This document shows, one piece after another, positions 25,101 through 38,600 of a stretch of 64,000 bases of DNA. The notes below the pieces were generated by a model, which saw only the letters and a program-made list of their open reading frames with translations, did no database searches and had not been told where the DNA came from. This DNA is from Neoarius graeffei. Taxonomy: Eukaryota; Chordata; Actinopteri; Siluriformes; Ariidae. Numbering within the stretch: position 1 is the first letter of the stretch; each line of letters starts with the position of its first letter. The DNA lies in the NCBI RefSeq assembly GCF_027579695.1, contig NC_083571.1, forward strand, positions 39,803,943 through 39,867,942, in the 5' to 3' direction. The position numbers were made by a program, and so were the translations under genes.

Positions 25101-28100
25101 ACGAACAAAAAGAACAGAGCACATTACTCCAATTCTAAGGTCCCTTCACTGGCTTCCAGTAAGCTACAGAATTGACTTTAAAGCATTGCTGCTGGTGTAC
25201 AAATCTCTAAATGGTACAGGGCCCAATTACCTCTCTGATATGTTGCAGCGGCCTAACCCAATCAGATCTACCAGATCGCAACAGAAAAATTTACTATTAA
25301 AACCAGTTGTTAAAACAAAGTGTGGTGAAGCAGCTTTTAGCTACTATGCAGTACAGCTATGGAACCAACTGCCAGAGGACATTAAAAATGCTCCTGCTGT
25401 TGGCAGCTTCAAGTCTAGGTTAAAGACCAAGCTGTTTTCAGATGCTTTCTGTTAAATAATTAATATTTTACATTTTTTATAATCTTTTTCTCTGCATGTT
25501 TTAAATTTATTTTAACTTTATTCTATTTTATTCTGCTAGTTTTTTTTTTCTCTTTCTCTTTCTCCTTTTTGGCATTTTAATATTTTATTTCTACTATTGT
25601 TTAATTCTTATTATTTTCTTTTAATTCTTTTAATTAATTATTTTAGAATAAAGATAAAATTATTTTATGTAATTTTATTTCTCTATTGTTTACTGTTTTT
25701 GTTTTTACTTCTGTAAAGCACATTGAACTGCCATTGTGTATGAAATGTGCTATATAAATAAACTTGCCTTGCCTTGCCTTTTAAGACTTGTGTGAAAATC
25801 TGATGATGTTTTAGGTCATATTTATGCAGAAATATAGAAAATTCTAAAGGGTTCACAAACCTTCAAGCACCACTGTATATTAAAATCACCCAGCAGTATA
25901 ACATTAGTAGACATAGAGCATAAGAAAGTTGCAAAAACAGGAAATTCATTTAAAAAATCATAATTAAGCTTAGGGGGTTGATAAAAAGTTGCAGGTACAG
26001 TAGGAATTGCCCCTCTGATCTGCATGGCAATGGACTCGAAACAGACACAAGCATAGTGATAGAAGAGACTTTCCACTTCTCGCTGTAAAGTATTGCAAGA
26101 CCACTGCCCCAACGAGAAGCATGAGGCTGGCAGATGTAAAGAAACCTACAAGGAATAGTTTGATTAAGCTGCGAATATTCATTCAGTTGTTGCCAGTCAA
26201 ACACAGAAAATCAAACTTACTGTACGATCCATGAGTAGACCATAGAGTCGAGGTCCCTTGTTGGTGAGTGAATGGATGTTAAATAACCCAAAGGCAGGAT
26301 TGTTTTTGCCAGGTATAGCACTAGCCAACCTGGCTAGGTTAGCTAGCACGCTATGATCAGTGGTACGTCCAGGTTTTCTGAGAGGGAGAGGAGTGGCAAC
26401 CAAAAGGAACAGATTGTCTTCATGTCATTGAAGTTAAAGTTCTGTTGGAACCCGCAGTGGATATACAGGGCATTTAAAAAAAAAAAAATTATCTTCTTTG
26501 AGATGTAAATATCCCAGAAACTACATAGTCTAGGCAAATGAAACTGAACAGGCTTAATGTTGAGCAGTATAAGATTTATTCCTCAAAAGTTAAATGAAAA
26601 ATTCAAAGGCAAGTGGATTCCATGAATGATTTCACAAATTTTCAATATGTGCCCCGCCTGAGACACAGACAGCCTTCCTCTTTGAATTTTTTGTGCCATG
26701 TCCAAATCTGCTTTACAGTTGGCGCATTTTTAGAGAATTCTCTCATAAATGCATGCTGCATAGCCTTGTTCGACCGTGTTCGAGTGTACTGTAACACACA
26801 AAAAGCCTTTTCCAGTGAATGGCATTTCTATATGTAAAAAGATAAAAAAAAAAATTAAACATAAAATTTTGACCTGTTTCCACACATGCTGTTAAAATTT
26901 GAGGTCAATTGAACGAGAATTGGCAAAGTTATTAGATTGTGAAATGATATCAAATTTTTTGAAACACCCTGTATTTCCAACGAGAAAGACAAAGGATTTC
27001 CAGGTGAGAGTGTAGTGTCGATGGTGGCTCAGAGGAGTGGACTCGAAGTTGAATCAGTTCCGCTGCTGAATATCTATACTACTAAAGGAAGGCTGTCTGT
27101 CTGTCTGTTCACCTATGCAAATTGACACAGCTGGATGCACATACTCCATACTTTGCACATGGATTGGTGACACCCCAGAGAGACCCAAGACAACATTTTC
27201 ATTTTCCAAAACATGGGATTAGTACTAATCCAACACACTATTCATTTCCCATAAGCTACATGCTCATGCTAACACACTGCACAGCCTTAGCAGGGAATCC
27301 CCTCCCCAACTTGCTTGAGACTTTCGATTGTACAGGACCTCACAATCAGCACTCCTCACCAGAGACTTCTGCTAGGGCTGAGTCTACATCACTGAAGAGA
27401 TGCGGGGAGCGATTTAGCCCCTGTGAAGAGCACCATTCAGTGGAAATCAGGTTCATGGGCAATAGCGACTAATTGGAGTATGAAACATGAAAAACAGAAA
27501 ACTCCAGATGAACATAATCCACAGAAACACCCTGTTAATCCTCATTGTTGCCAGTATTTTTTGAATCAAAACCAGTTGAAGGAACATAAGATAAGGAGCT
27601 AGACAGTGCAAAAAGTTACCAGATTTATTAGTTATTATTAGACTCAAACAAACAGGAACTCTGTCCAAAATAGGCACAGTGAACTCCTGTCCATTTGACT
27701 AAAGAACAACATAGAAAAATCCCAGGAGTCTGCATAAATATACTCCAAGTATATTTATATACTTAACAAGTCAAGTTGTAATAATCTCTGATAAATATGA
27801 TAAAGCCATTAACACACCTGCAATGACGTGACAGTGGAAATGTCCTTCATTCGTCCTTCTTCATCTTTGAGGTTGTATCCTTCTGGCCGTCTGTCCCTCT
27901 CACTCACCTTCCACAGCTTTATTGTCTTATCTGTCAGCCATTAAAGATTGACATTTGGTGTTAATTTTGTGGATGTTTTATTGCACACATTAGAGTTATC
28001 ACACATTAGATACACTCCTCATTTGTCATTATAAAGTGACTAGACTCCAGGCATGAAACTAATCTCCAAAAGCTCAACCTGATTGGATGAGAGTGTAATT

Positions 28101-31100
28101 CTGTTCTGTTTGATTTGACAGTGTCTTTTGTTCACCATTAGTGGAAAGAAGGAAGTGGGCAGCATTCTGTTGAGGCAGCCAGCGAATCTTATTGATCTTC
28201 TCCTCAATCTCTAAGCTCTTCAAGTAATCAAAGTCTGGCTCATGGCTCTGAAATGTGCTGTAGACGTTATATTCCCCCACCTCTCCCAGCTCCTCCTTCT
28301 CTTCTTTATTCTGTCAACAACAACAACACACACACACAGAGCTGGCTCATCAAAAAAGTAAAGTCCTTGTTGGCTTTCTGTACTTTTGTGTTCTACTTCA
28401 TGCAGTGATGCTTAATCCAAATAAAGATGTCTGTCCCATATCTCTGTCCTGAAGATGACAATCACCACACATAGTGACTGTTTGTCTGAGCCTTTAAACA
28501 CAAGCTACCCCCAAAGTATCTGTTGAACCCTGTTTCTTGTGTTTTCCACTAGTATCTCTCTCTTAGTCCATCAGTTTCTGTAATTAACAATAACACTGTC
28601 AAGTATTAACACCATTTAGGGTTAGGGCTACCTAACCCTAGGTTAGAGAGTATTTATAGATCACTCGGGCCATATTCTGAATTTCTACAGGAATTTGCAT
28701 ACTTACCCTTACAAAAAAGAAATTTATTCAAGTGTGCTTCTAGTATACTTCTTTTAAACTAAAAATAAGAGAGTATGCTTTCAGTTGACTTTTTATTTAC
28801 TTATCAGAGATATACTTAAGTATACTTGGCTTATACTGAAAAGTATATAGAAAAGCCTAAGTATATTAAGCTTATACTTAAACTTTTGATCAAGATATAC
28901 TTAACAAAAGTGTAATAAAGTATTAAAATATTTGTGCCTTATGTTTAAGTGTACTTACCCTGCAGTTGTGCTTCAGCATTGTTGACTCTTAGGTATGTCG
29001 GTGGTTCCATACAAGTTTTTTTTTTTATTTCTCCTGAGTGAGATAATTAAACTTTTTTCTTTCTTTCTTTTTCTTTAGAGCTTGGATCTCAATCTCAGTT
29101 GTCATTGCCATGTTTTCATACTTTGGCATTTAATACAATGTTGCTTTAAATTTTGATTTTTAAAGAAAATGAATATGTTCTTAATCCTGAGTATCTGTTG
29201 TTATTTTATGAATTCTTACCTTTATAACATCATTGTAATTTAAGGTACAAAACACTTAATATGTAGTGAAAATTCATTATGTCTGATAATTATAACTATT
29301 CTTTTAAGTTCGTTTCTTAAGACACGTATTTTTAAGTATGTTACCTCGCTTGTTGACAGTTTCGGCGAACACTTCCGCCTTCTTCAAAACAGTCACCAGA
29401 CAAAACTTACAAATGTACAAAACTTACAGCACAGGACATAACAAAACTATTACATTTCATTTCCACGTCCACATATTTCCAATACAGAGGTACAATCTAT
29501 AGACAAAAAGAGGGATTTGCAATGGGGGACCCGGTATCTGCCACTCTATGCAACTTTTTTATGGAGGATCTGGAAACCCGAGCCATAGAAACAGCACCGG
29601 ATGACTGCAAACCTATCTTCTGGAAAAGATATGTTGATGACATTCTTGAAATAACCAAAACAGGCCACACACAACAACTCACGGATCATCTAAACTCCAT
29701 AGACAAGACAGGCAACATCAAATTCACACACGAAGAGGAAACGGACAAGACAATAGCATTTCTGGACCTAAAAATACACCACACAGAAGAAGGAAACATC
29801 AGAATTACAACATACAGAAAACCTACACATACCGACCAATATCTTCTCTGGACATCTGAACATCCCATCGCACACAAAATGTCAGTAATCAGAACACTAT
29901 ACGACCGAACACAGAACATCACGGAGGAGAAAGACAGACAGGAGGAGGAACAACACATCCAACAGGCATTAAAAAACTGCCAATATCCACCGTGGGCAAT
30001 TCGAAAAGGAAAATCACAGACACAAAAAAAGGAAAGAAACAAACAAACAAGAAAAAACAAACCGGGGCTTTGTCACATTACCATACATAAAAGGAGTTAC
30101 AGAACGCATCCAACGATCCATGAGGAAATACCACATCAACACCCCGGTCAAACCACACAAGAACCTCCGACAGCTGCTAGTTCACCCCAAAGATAAAATA
30201 CAACTGGACAATAAATGCAACGTCATCTATGAAATCCCTTGCCGTTCATGCAATAAAGTCTATATTGGTGAAACGGGCAGATGCTTCCACACTCGCAGGA
30301 AAGAACACCAAATAGAATGTGAAAAAGAAACAACAAAAAGACTCACAAGATCTGAAAAAGAAAAAGCACACCAAGAAAACTTAAAATCAGCCATTTCAGA
30401 CCACTGCAAACGAAAAAATCATATTATGAATTGGGAAGAGGCCAGAGTCATTCGCGCTGAAGAGAATAGATACCAGCGTTGGATTTTGGAGGCAGTGGAG
30501 ATACGTAAGCGGGCGCAGAGGACCATGAACCGGGATGAGGGAGCGTACGCGCTGTCACACACCTGGAGCGCAGTCCTGGGGCAGCGACCTGACAGCAGGA
30601 GGCGTGGACTACCTGTCAAATTGGGCGGGACGTTCACGCCTCCATAGAGTAACATCCATAAGGCACGTCACCACTCGACATCTGGTGACTGTTTTGAAGA
30701 AGGCGGAAGTGTTCGCCGAAACTGTCAACAAGCGAGGTAACATACTTAAAAATACGTGTCTTAAGAAACGAACTTAAAAGAATACAAAACACTTAAGTTG
30801 TCTGGTAGTGTGCATGAGGTAAGGGTTAGGGCTAGAAAACCAATAGTCTACCTAGAAGGGTAATTGCAGTATACTTCAAAACTAAAAAGTATATAACCAG
30901 TATATAACCAGTAACTAACAGTATATTTCCAAGATGCTATAAAGTATACTTTAGTAAACTAAAAAATGGACAAGAAATATAAAACAAGTAAACTCATAGT
31001 ATATTTCCAGTATACTACGAAGTACCAGTATGCATTTGTAAACTAAAGAGTGGACAACAAGTATAGAACTAATAAACTATTAGTATATAAAAGTTTACTT

Positions 31101-34100
31101 GTGGTATACTTGCAGTACAAAATTAAAAAAAATACTAGTTGTATACTCAAAGTTTACTTCTCTTAGACTTAAAGTATACTTTTTAATAAACTAAAGTTGG
31201 GCCAATTTAGTCCCAAGAAGTATTAGATTAGTTTACTTACAAGTATACTGTAAGTGACATTCCATGTCCCAACAGCTAGCCGCTGTGTTCGGGGATCAGG
31301 TTGTTGAGGCCCCTGCCTTCGACTGCCGCCCAATCCACATTGCACCAGCCCCCTACGGCTACCTCTGTGGGTGGTGAACCCACAGGAGTTCGGGCCCACA
31401 TCACCGCTTCGGGCTGAGCCCGGCCGGGCCCTGTGGGCAAAGGCCCGGCCACCAGGCGCTCGCACACGAGTCCCAACCCCGGGCCTAGCTCCAGGGTGGG
31501 GCCTCGGCTGCGCCATACCGGGTGACGTCACGGTCCTTGTTTTTTTTATTTCCATAAGGAGTTTGGTGAACTGCTCTTAGTCTGGCCTGTCACCTAGGAC
31601 CTGTCTGCCTTGGGAAACCCTAACAGGGGCATAATGCCCACGACAACATAGCTCCTAGGATCATTCAAGCACACAAACCCCTCCACCACAATAAGGTGGC
31701 AGTTCTAGGAGGAGTTTGCTTGGGGCAGTTTGCAGTTGAGTGTGAAGCGGCTGGGATGAGAATCCGCACCTCCAAGTCCGAGGCCATGGTTCTCGACCGG
31801 AAAAGGTTGGCTTGCCCTCTCCAGGTCGGTGGAGAAGTCCTGCCTCAAGTGGAGGAGTTTAAGTATCTTGGGATCTTGTTCATAAGTGAGGGAAGGATGG
31901 AGTGTGAGATCGACAGGCAGATCGGTGCAGCCTCTGCAGTGATGCGGTCGCTTTACCGGTCCATCGTGGTGAAGAAGGAGCTGAGCCAAAATGCGAAGCT
32001 CTCGATTTACCGGTCAATCTACGTTCCGACTCTCACCTATGGTCATGAGCTTTGGGTAATGACCGAAAGAACAAGATCGCGGATACAAGCGGCCGAAATG
32101 AGTTTCCTTCGCAGGGTGGCTGGGCACTCCCTTAGAGATAGGGTGAAAAGCACAGTCACTCGGGAGGAGCTTGGAGTAGAGCTGCTGCTCCTCCACATCG
32201 AGAGGAATCAGCTGAGGTGGCTCGGGCATCTTTTTCGGATGCCTCCTGGACGCCTCCCTGGGGAGGTGTTCCAGGCATGTCCCCCCCGGGAGGAGGCCCC
32301 GGGGAAGACCCAGGACACGCTGGAGGAACTATGTCTCTCGGCTGGCCTGGGAACACCTCAGTGTTCTTCCCAAGGAGCTGGCCGAGGTGTCTGGGGAGAG
32401 GGAAGTTTGGGCTTCCATGCTCAGACTGCTGCCTCCGCGACCCGGCCCCGGATAAGCGGATGAAGACGAGACAAGACAAGTATACTGTAAGTACATTGAT
32501 ATCAGTGTACTTGGTACACAAAAGTATACTTAAGGAAATATAATTTACTTAAGCATACTTAATAAAATGAACTTGAAGTATACTTCTTTTTGATAAAGGT
32601 AGGCCTGATACACACTAGAGGATTTCCAACTCTTAACTGATTTTTAAAACATTGGAGTCCACAGACATAACAGATTTAACCAATTTTTAATATTTTAAAA
32701 TCACAAGAACCCAAACACCAGACAATTCAATCAAAACACAGGACCCCACACTTGGCGATTACAGAATGATTTTAGAGTGACATTTCCGGGAACTTGGGAT
32801 GTCACAGAAACTCACTCTGAAAAGTTCAGAGTTTGAAGTGCTCTGAGTAGCCAAAAAGGCAGAACATTTTGAGAACAATAAAAGAATGCAGCACATGTCC
32901 TCCTCATTAGGAACAATTGAGATGCTGGCGCTTGGGAAACAATGGATAAAAACACTCTTTGGTCACCCTTTCCTGTACATTTTGCAGCATGAGCTGAAGA
33001 TGAACCAGTGCAAGCTACTGCTACAAGCTCACATTGTTGTGTACACTGGTATAGGCAGAGTGAAACCCATGATTATTAATACAGTTATTTTAATACATTC
33101 TCCAACCTTCCACTGCCAGGGGACAGCCATGGTCTGAAGGTTAGAGAAGCAGCCTTGGGCCCAAAAGGTCACCGGTTTGATTCCCCCAACCATCAGGAAA
33201 AACCTGAGGGGAGTTGAGTGAAGGAACAGCACTTTCCCCTCCCTCTGTATCATAGCTGAAGTGCCCTTGAGCAAGGCAATTAACCCCCAAATGCTCCCCA
33301 GGCGCTGTAGCATATTTGCCCACTACTCTGATTGTGTGTGTATGCTCATTGCTCACTTGTATGTGTGTGTTCACTGCTTCAGATGGGTTAGATGCAGAGG
33401 AGGAATTTCACTGTGCTTGAGTGTACATGTGATAAATAAAGGCTTCTTCTAAACATGACACTTTCTGGTCAGCTCACTCTCTGTTCAATATTCCATAACT
33501 TGTCTTTTCACACTACAGGATTTCTAGTCATAAATATCACACATGATCCAGTCCGTGACCTTAAGATTATGTCTGTAAATTTCTCACACTACAGGATTAT
33601 TTGGGCAGATAATCACTTCTGATCAGCCTTGAATTGGGAACTCCCCCGTGATTATTGAAAGAGGCAAATCAGACCTAAAATTGGCCAGATTATCCTCTAG
33701 TGTGGGGCCAGCCTCAGTCTCAAACCTGGTTGTTTTGATTGAAAAAAACTAATTCTTGGGGACTTTTAATATGAATTTTGATAATCCACAAGATCCTTCG
33801 AAAAGACGAAAAACCTATTTTAGTCAAACTTTTCGTCAAATGGCTTTTCTATTAGGGTGGCACAGTGGTGTAGTGGTTAGCACTGTTGCCTCACAGCAAG
33901 AAGGTCCTGGGTTCAAGCCCAGTGGCTGACGAGGGCTTTTCTGTGTGGAGTTTGCATGTTCTCCCTGTGTCTGCGTCGGTTTCCTCTGGGTGCTCTGTTT
34001 TCCCCCACAGTCCAAAGACATGCAGGTTAGGCTAATTGGTGGCTCTAAATTGACCATAGGTGCGAATGTGAGTGTGAATGGTTGTCTCTGTGTGTCAGGC

Positions 34101-35593
34101 CTGCGATGATCTGGTGACTTGTCCAGGGTGTACCCCGCCTCTCACCCATAGTCAGCTGGGATAGGCTCCAGCTTGCCTGCAATCCTGTACAGGATAAGCG
34201 GCTACAGATGACGAATGGATGGGCTTTTCTATTAGTTAATCCAGAAGATGATGGGTTCCCACTTGAGTCTGGTATCTCTCAAGGATTTTTCCTCATGTCA
34301 TCTCACAGAGGTTTTCTTTGCCACCCTTACCTCTTGCTTGTTCATTAGGGAAATACATTTTTATCTGGATTTATGTAAAGCTGCTCTGTGACAATGTGTA
34401 CTGTTAAAAGTAAAAAATTTATATATAAATAAAATATAAATAAACAAAAATGAGATTTACACCTAAGCTTCGACCCCTGACCTCAGTCTCTCTCTGGAAG
34501 ATGACCACTCGTCCCCCTTTGTCTCCAGTGGCCAGCAGATCCCCCGTGTGGTTAAACTCCACAGTGGAAATGACATCAGCTGCAGGAAAACCAGATAAAC
34601 ACAGTGAACTTCAATATGTTTAATTCACTCATCTGTCTGCAGATATTTTTAAGTGATGTTCCATTGTATTTGTACTGACTGTACAAAAGAGTACATTTTC
34701 TAAGTAAATTAAAATATTATTTGATAGCAGGTAACAATCTTTTTTCAACATTTGTATGTCTGTGGTTTCTTTCTCTCAATTTCAGTTCACATCATCTTTA
34801 AAGTTCTGGCAGAATCTCTTGCTCAAATACAGGATGTTTAAATTTTTTTTATATTATCTGAAATGTAAATATCCCAGAAACCAGTCTATGCAAATGAAAC
34901 TTAACAGGCTTAATGTCGAGCAATATAATATTTATTCCTAAAAATTTAAATGAGAAAATCAAAAGGTATGTGGATTCCATGAAAGATTTCACAAATTTTC
35001 AATATCCGCGAACCCGCTCGACCATTTCTTCTAATGCTGGTGGTCATCTAGATGCTTTTGCCTTGCACAGACAGCCTTCCTCTTTGAACTTTTTGTGCCA
35101 TGTCCAAATCTGTATTGCAATTGGTGCATTTTTAGAGAATTTTTTCATAAATGCATGCTGCACAACCTTGTTCGACTGTGTTTGAGTGTACACTAACACA
35201 CAAAACACCTTTTCTTTTCCAGTGAATTACATTTATATAACTAAAAAGATAAAAACAAAGACATTAAACATAAAATTTTGACCTGTTTCCACATATGCTG
35301 TTAAAATTTGAGGTCAATTGAATAAGAATTGGCAAAGTTATTAGATTGTGAAATGATATAAAACTTTTAGAAAACACTTTGTATTTCACAGAAGCTGCAC
35401 TTTTCTACGGAAAGGATTAATGTGAAAAATTCCTTTGAAATTGAGCAAAGGAATCTTATGTTTTGTCTGAAATTGGAGTTGTTGGTTTTTTTTTTTTAAT
35501 TTACGTAAGAAACCCATCAAAAATATGAACCATATATTAAAACTACTTTTTGGTATGCATGATGGCATGTTTCAGAGTTTTACAGAATGGGTT

Positions 35594-35654
<61 letters not shown>

Positions 35655-38600
35655 GGTGCTTGAAAGTTTGTGAACCCTTTAGAACAGGGGTCATCAAACT
35701 ATGGCCCGTGGGCTGACTCCGGCCCGCCACCCCCCTTTGACCGGCCCCCCAGCCCCTCTGCCCCCCACCACTTGAACCGGCCCTATGAGGCAATCCCCAA
35801 AAGTGGTCATGGCCTATTTTTTTTAATTGCTTTTTGGCAAATAATAACATGTCTGCATCTTGTATTTTGTTGATTTAATCAATTAAAATTGATATTTAGT
35901 TATAAAATGAACTATTCATATTTTCCGAATTTTCGTCATATGCTCGTGATCAAGCAGTGCCAGGCAGCGCACGCGCAGAGAACTGTCAGTGTTCAGGACA
36001 GCAAAATGGCTAGCGGTCAGCGAAAAGCTGACAGAGTGCAGAGTTTTTAAAGAACAGTGGACCACCGATTATTTTTTTTGTTCAGTGTAAGGACCGTGCA
36101 GTTTGTCTTGTATGTAAAGAAAGTGTGTCGGTTTTCAAAGAATATAATCTGCGTCGTCACTATGAAACCCGCCACAAAGAGTATGCTAGTTTGCGAGGGC
36201 AAAGAAGAGAAGACAGGATTCGGAGGATGAAATGCGGACTGGCTGCGCAACAGGATGTATTCCTTCGCCAAACCCAGATCAACCAGGCTGCTGTCCGAGC
36301 TAGCTATAAGGTAGCTCACCCACTAGCTACCCATGGAAAGCCGTTTACTGATGGGGACTTTGTTAAAGTATGCATGCTTGCTGTGGCCGAGGAGGTGTGT
36401 CCCGACAAGAAGGATGCGCTCAACGCGGTGAGTCTCTCCGCACCTACTATGACCAGGCGAACCAAAGATTTGGGGGACAACGTGTATGACCAGCTGAATG
36501 AGAGAGCGTCAGAATTCGAGTTTTTTGCTTTGGCCATGGATGAGAGCAATGACATGCAGGACACAGCACAACTGCTGTGATCTATTGCTCTTATTATTAT
36601 AATTTCACTGTTTTTTTTAAATGTATTTACTTTATAGGCCTATTTATTTGACCTTTATTAAGTGCTGCACACAATTATTATTAATATTATTAATAATATC
36701 AACAGGCCTACCTACAATTTATAATTTTTCACTCACCTTTGCCAGTGTCAATCACCTCAACTAGGCAGATGTTTCTTACCTTGACAGCTTTGATGTTATT
36801 TTTATTAGAAAATAAATAAATGGAATATCTGTGGTATTTCAAATTAAAACAAAGTGTGAAGACTCGATTACTACTTTTGCAAACCACTAGTAAAGATAAA
36901 CAAATATGTGCCAGGAATCAAGTGTTGATATAGTAGTGTGGATATAGTAGTGGGGATGGCTGTGCCAGGCTAGTAATCTCTACTACACAATGAGGCCTGC
37001 TGGTGGTCATATTTGTCTGGGTCATACAATTCTATGTTATATAGCTGACCTGACCCCGGCCCCCCATCACAGTCAGGAACGACAATGTGGCCCCCAGAGA
37101 AAAAAGTTTGGTGACCCCTGCTTTAGAATTTTCTATCTTCCTGCATAAATATGACCTAAAACATCATCAGATTTTTCACACAAGTCCTAAAATTAGATAA
37201 AGAGAACCCAGTTAAACAAATTAGACAAAAATATTATACTTGGTCATTTATTTATTGAGGAAAATGATCCAATATTACATGTCTGTGAATGGCAAAAGTA
37301 TGTGAACCTCTAGGATTAGCAGTTAATTTGAAGGTGAAATTAGAGTCAGGTGTTTTCAATCAATGGGATGACAATCAGGTGTGAGTGGACACCCTGTTTT
37401 ATTTAAAGAACAGGGATCTATCAAAGTCTGATCTTCACAACACGTGTTTGTGGAAGTGTATCATGGCACGAACAAAAGAGATTCCTGAGGACCTCAGAAA
37501 AAGCGTTGTTGATGCTCATCAGGCTGGAAAAGGTTACAGAACTATTTCTAAAGAGTTTGGACTCCACCAATCCACAGTCAGACAGATTGTGTACAAATGG
37601 AGGAAATTCAAGACCATTGTTACCCTCCCCAGGAGTGGTCGACCAATAAAGATCACTCCAAGAGCAAGGCGTGTAATAGTCGGCGAGGTCACAAAGGACC
37701 CCAGGGTAACTTCTAAACAACTGAAGGCCTCTCTCACATTGGCTAATGTTCATGAGTCCACCATCAGGCGAACACTGAACAACAATGGTGTGCATGGCAG
37801 GGTTGCAAGGAGAAAGCCACTGCTCTCCAAAAAGAACATTCCTGCTTGTCTGAAGTTTGCTAAAGATCATGTGGACAAGCCAGAAGGTTACTGGAAAAAT
37901 GTTTTGTGGATGGATGAAACCAAAATAGAACTTTTTGGTTTAAATGAGAAGCGTTATGTTTGGAGAAAGGGAAACAATGCATTCCAGAATAAGAACCTTA
38001 TCCTATCTGTGAAACATGGTGGTGGTAGTATCATGGTTTGAGCCTGTTTTGCTGCATCTAGGCCATCACGGCTTGCCATCACTGATGGAACAATGAATTC
38101 TGAATTATACCAGTGAATTCTACAGGAAAATGTCAGGATATCTGTCCATGAACTAAATCTCAAGAGAAGGTGGGTCATGCAGCAAGACAATGACCCTAAG
38201 CACACAAGTCGTTCTACCAAATAATGGTTAAAGAAGAATAAAGTCAATGTTTTGGAATGGCCAAGTCAAAGTCCTGATCTTAATCCAATCAAAATGTTGT
38301 GGAAGGACCTGAAGTGAGCAGTTCATATGAGGAAACCTACCAACATCCCAGAGTTGAAGCTGTTCTGTACGGCGGAATGGGCTAAAATTCCTCCAAGCCA
38401 GTGTGCAGGACTGATCAACAGTTACTGGAACCATTTAGTTGCAGTTATTGCTGCAACTTTAGCTGCACAAGGGGGTCACACCAGATACTGAAAGCAAAGG
38501 TTCACATACTTTTGCCACTCACAGATATGTAATATTGGATCATTTTCCTCAATAAATAAATGACCAAGCATAATATTTTTGTCTAATTTGTTTAACTGGG

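Larger units (their letters stand above)
23154..25875 (+). mobile_element. Tc1-like transposon, copy C, containing a LINE
   Basis: TA-flanked at 23152-23153 and 25876-25877, inserted into the outer LINE. The plus-strand transposase relic is followed by a LINE insertion (24658-25782) inside the right terminal repeat. Confidence 0.93.
22940..27060 (-). mobile_element. L2/CR1-like LINE fragment, split by Tc1 copy C and a mariner MITE
   Basis: The segments 22940-23151, 25878-26464 and 26974-27060 align in order with positions 2350-3180 of the left-edge LINE. Removing the insertions rejoins them across single TA sites. The minus frames near 25822-26204 encode endonuclease pieces ([19 protein letters not shown]). 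The outer ends are approximate. Confidence 0.85.
29260..30782 (+). mobile_element. Penelope-like element with inverted terminal repeats
   Basis: Flanked by a 14-bp direct repeat TACAAAACACTTAA (29246-29259 and 30783-30796). Contains the C-terminal RT and GIY-YIG endonuclease reading frames. About 105-bp inverted repeats lie at 29300-29400 and 30680-30782, the arrangement known for Penelope terminal repeats. It is 5'-truncated inside the RT. Each inverted end carries a hammerhead-ribozyme-like core. Confidence 0.9.
28706..32599. mobile_element. TA-flanked element full of AGTATACTT palindromes
   Basis: Flanked by TA (28704-28705, 32600-32601) with loosely inverted ends: CCCTTACAAAAAAGAA against the complement of CTTTTTGATAAAGG. 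The parts remaining after subtracting two insertions (about 1.1 kb) carry many copies of the self-complementary AGTATACT in variants of AAGTATACTT. It was opened by a Penelope element (29260-30782) and by a LINE (31256-32475). The superfamily is not assigned. Confidence 0.65.

Noticed and set aside
31223..31555. GC-rich Arg/Pro/Gly frame
   Set aside because: Lies in the GC-rich 5' part of the inserted LINE, on the opposite strand.
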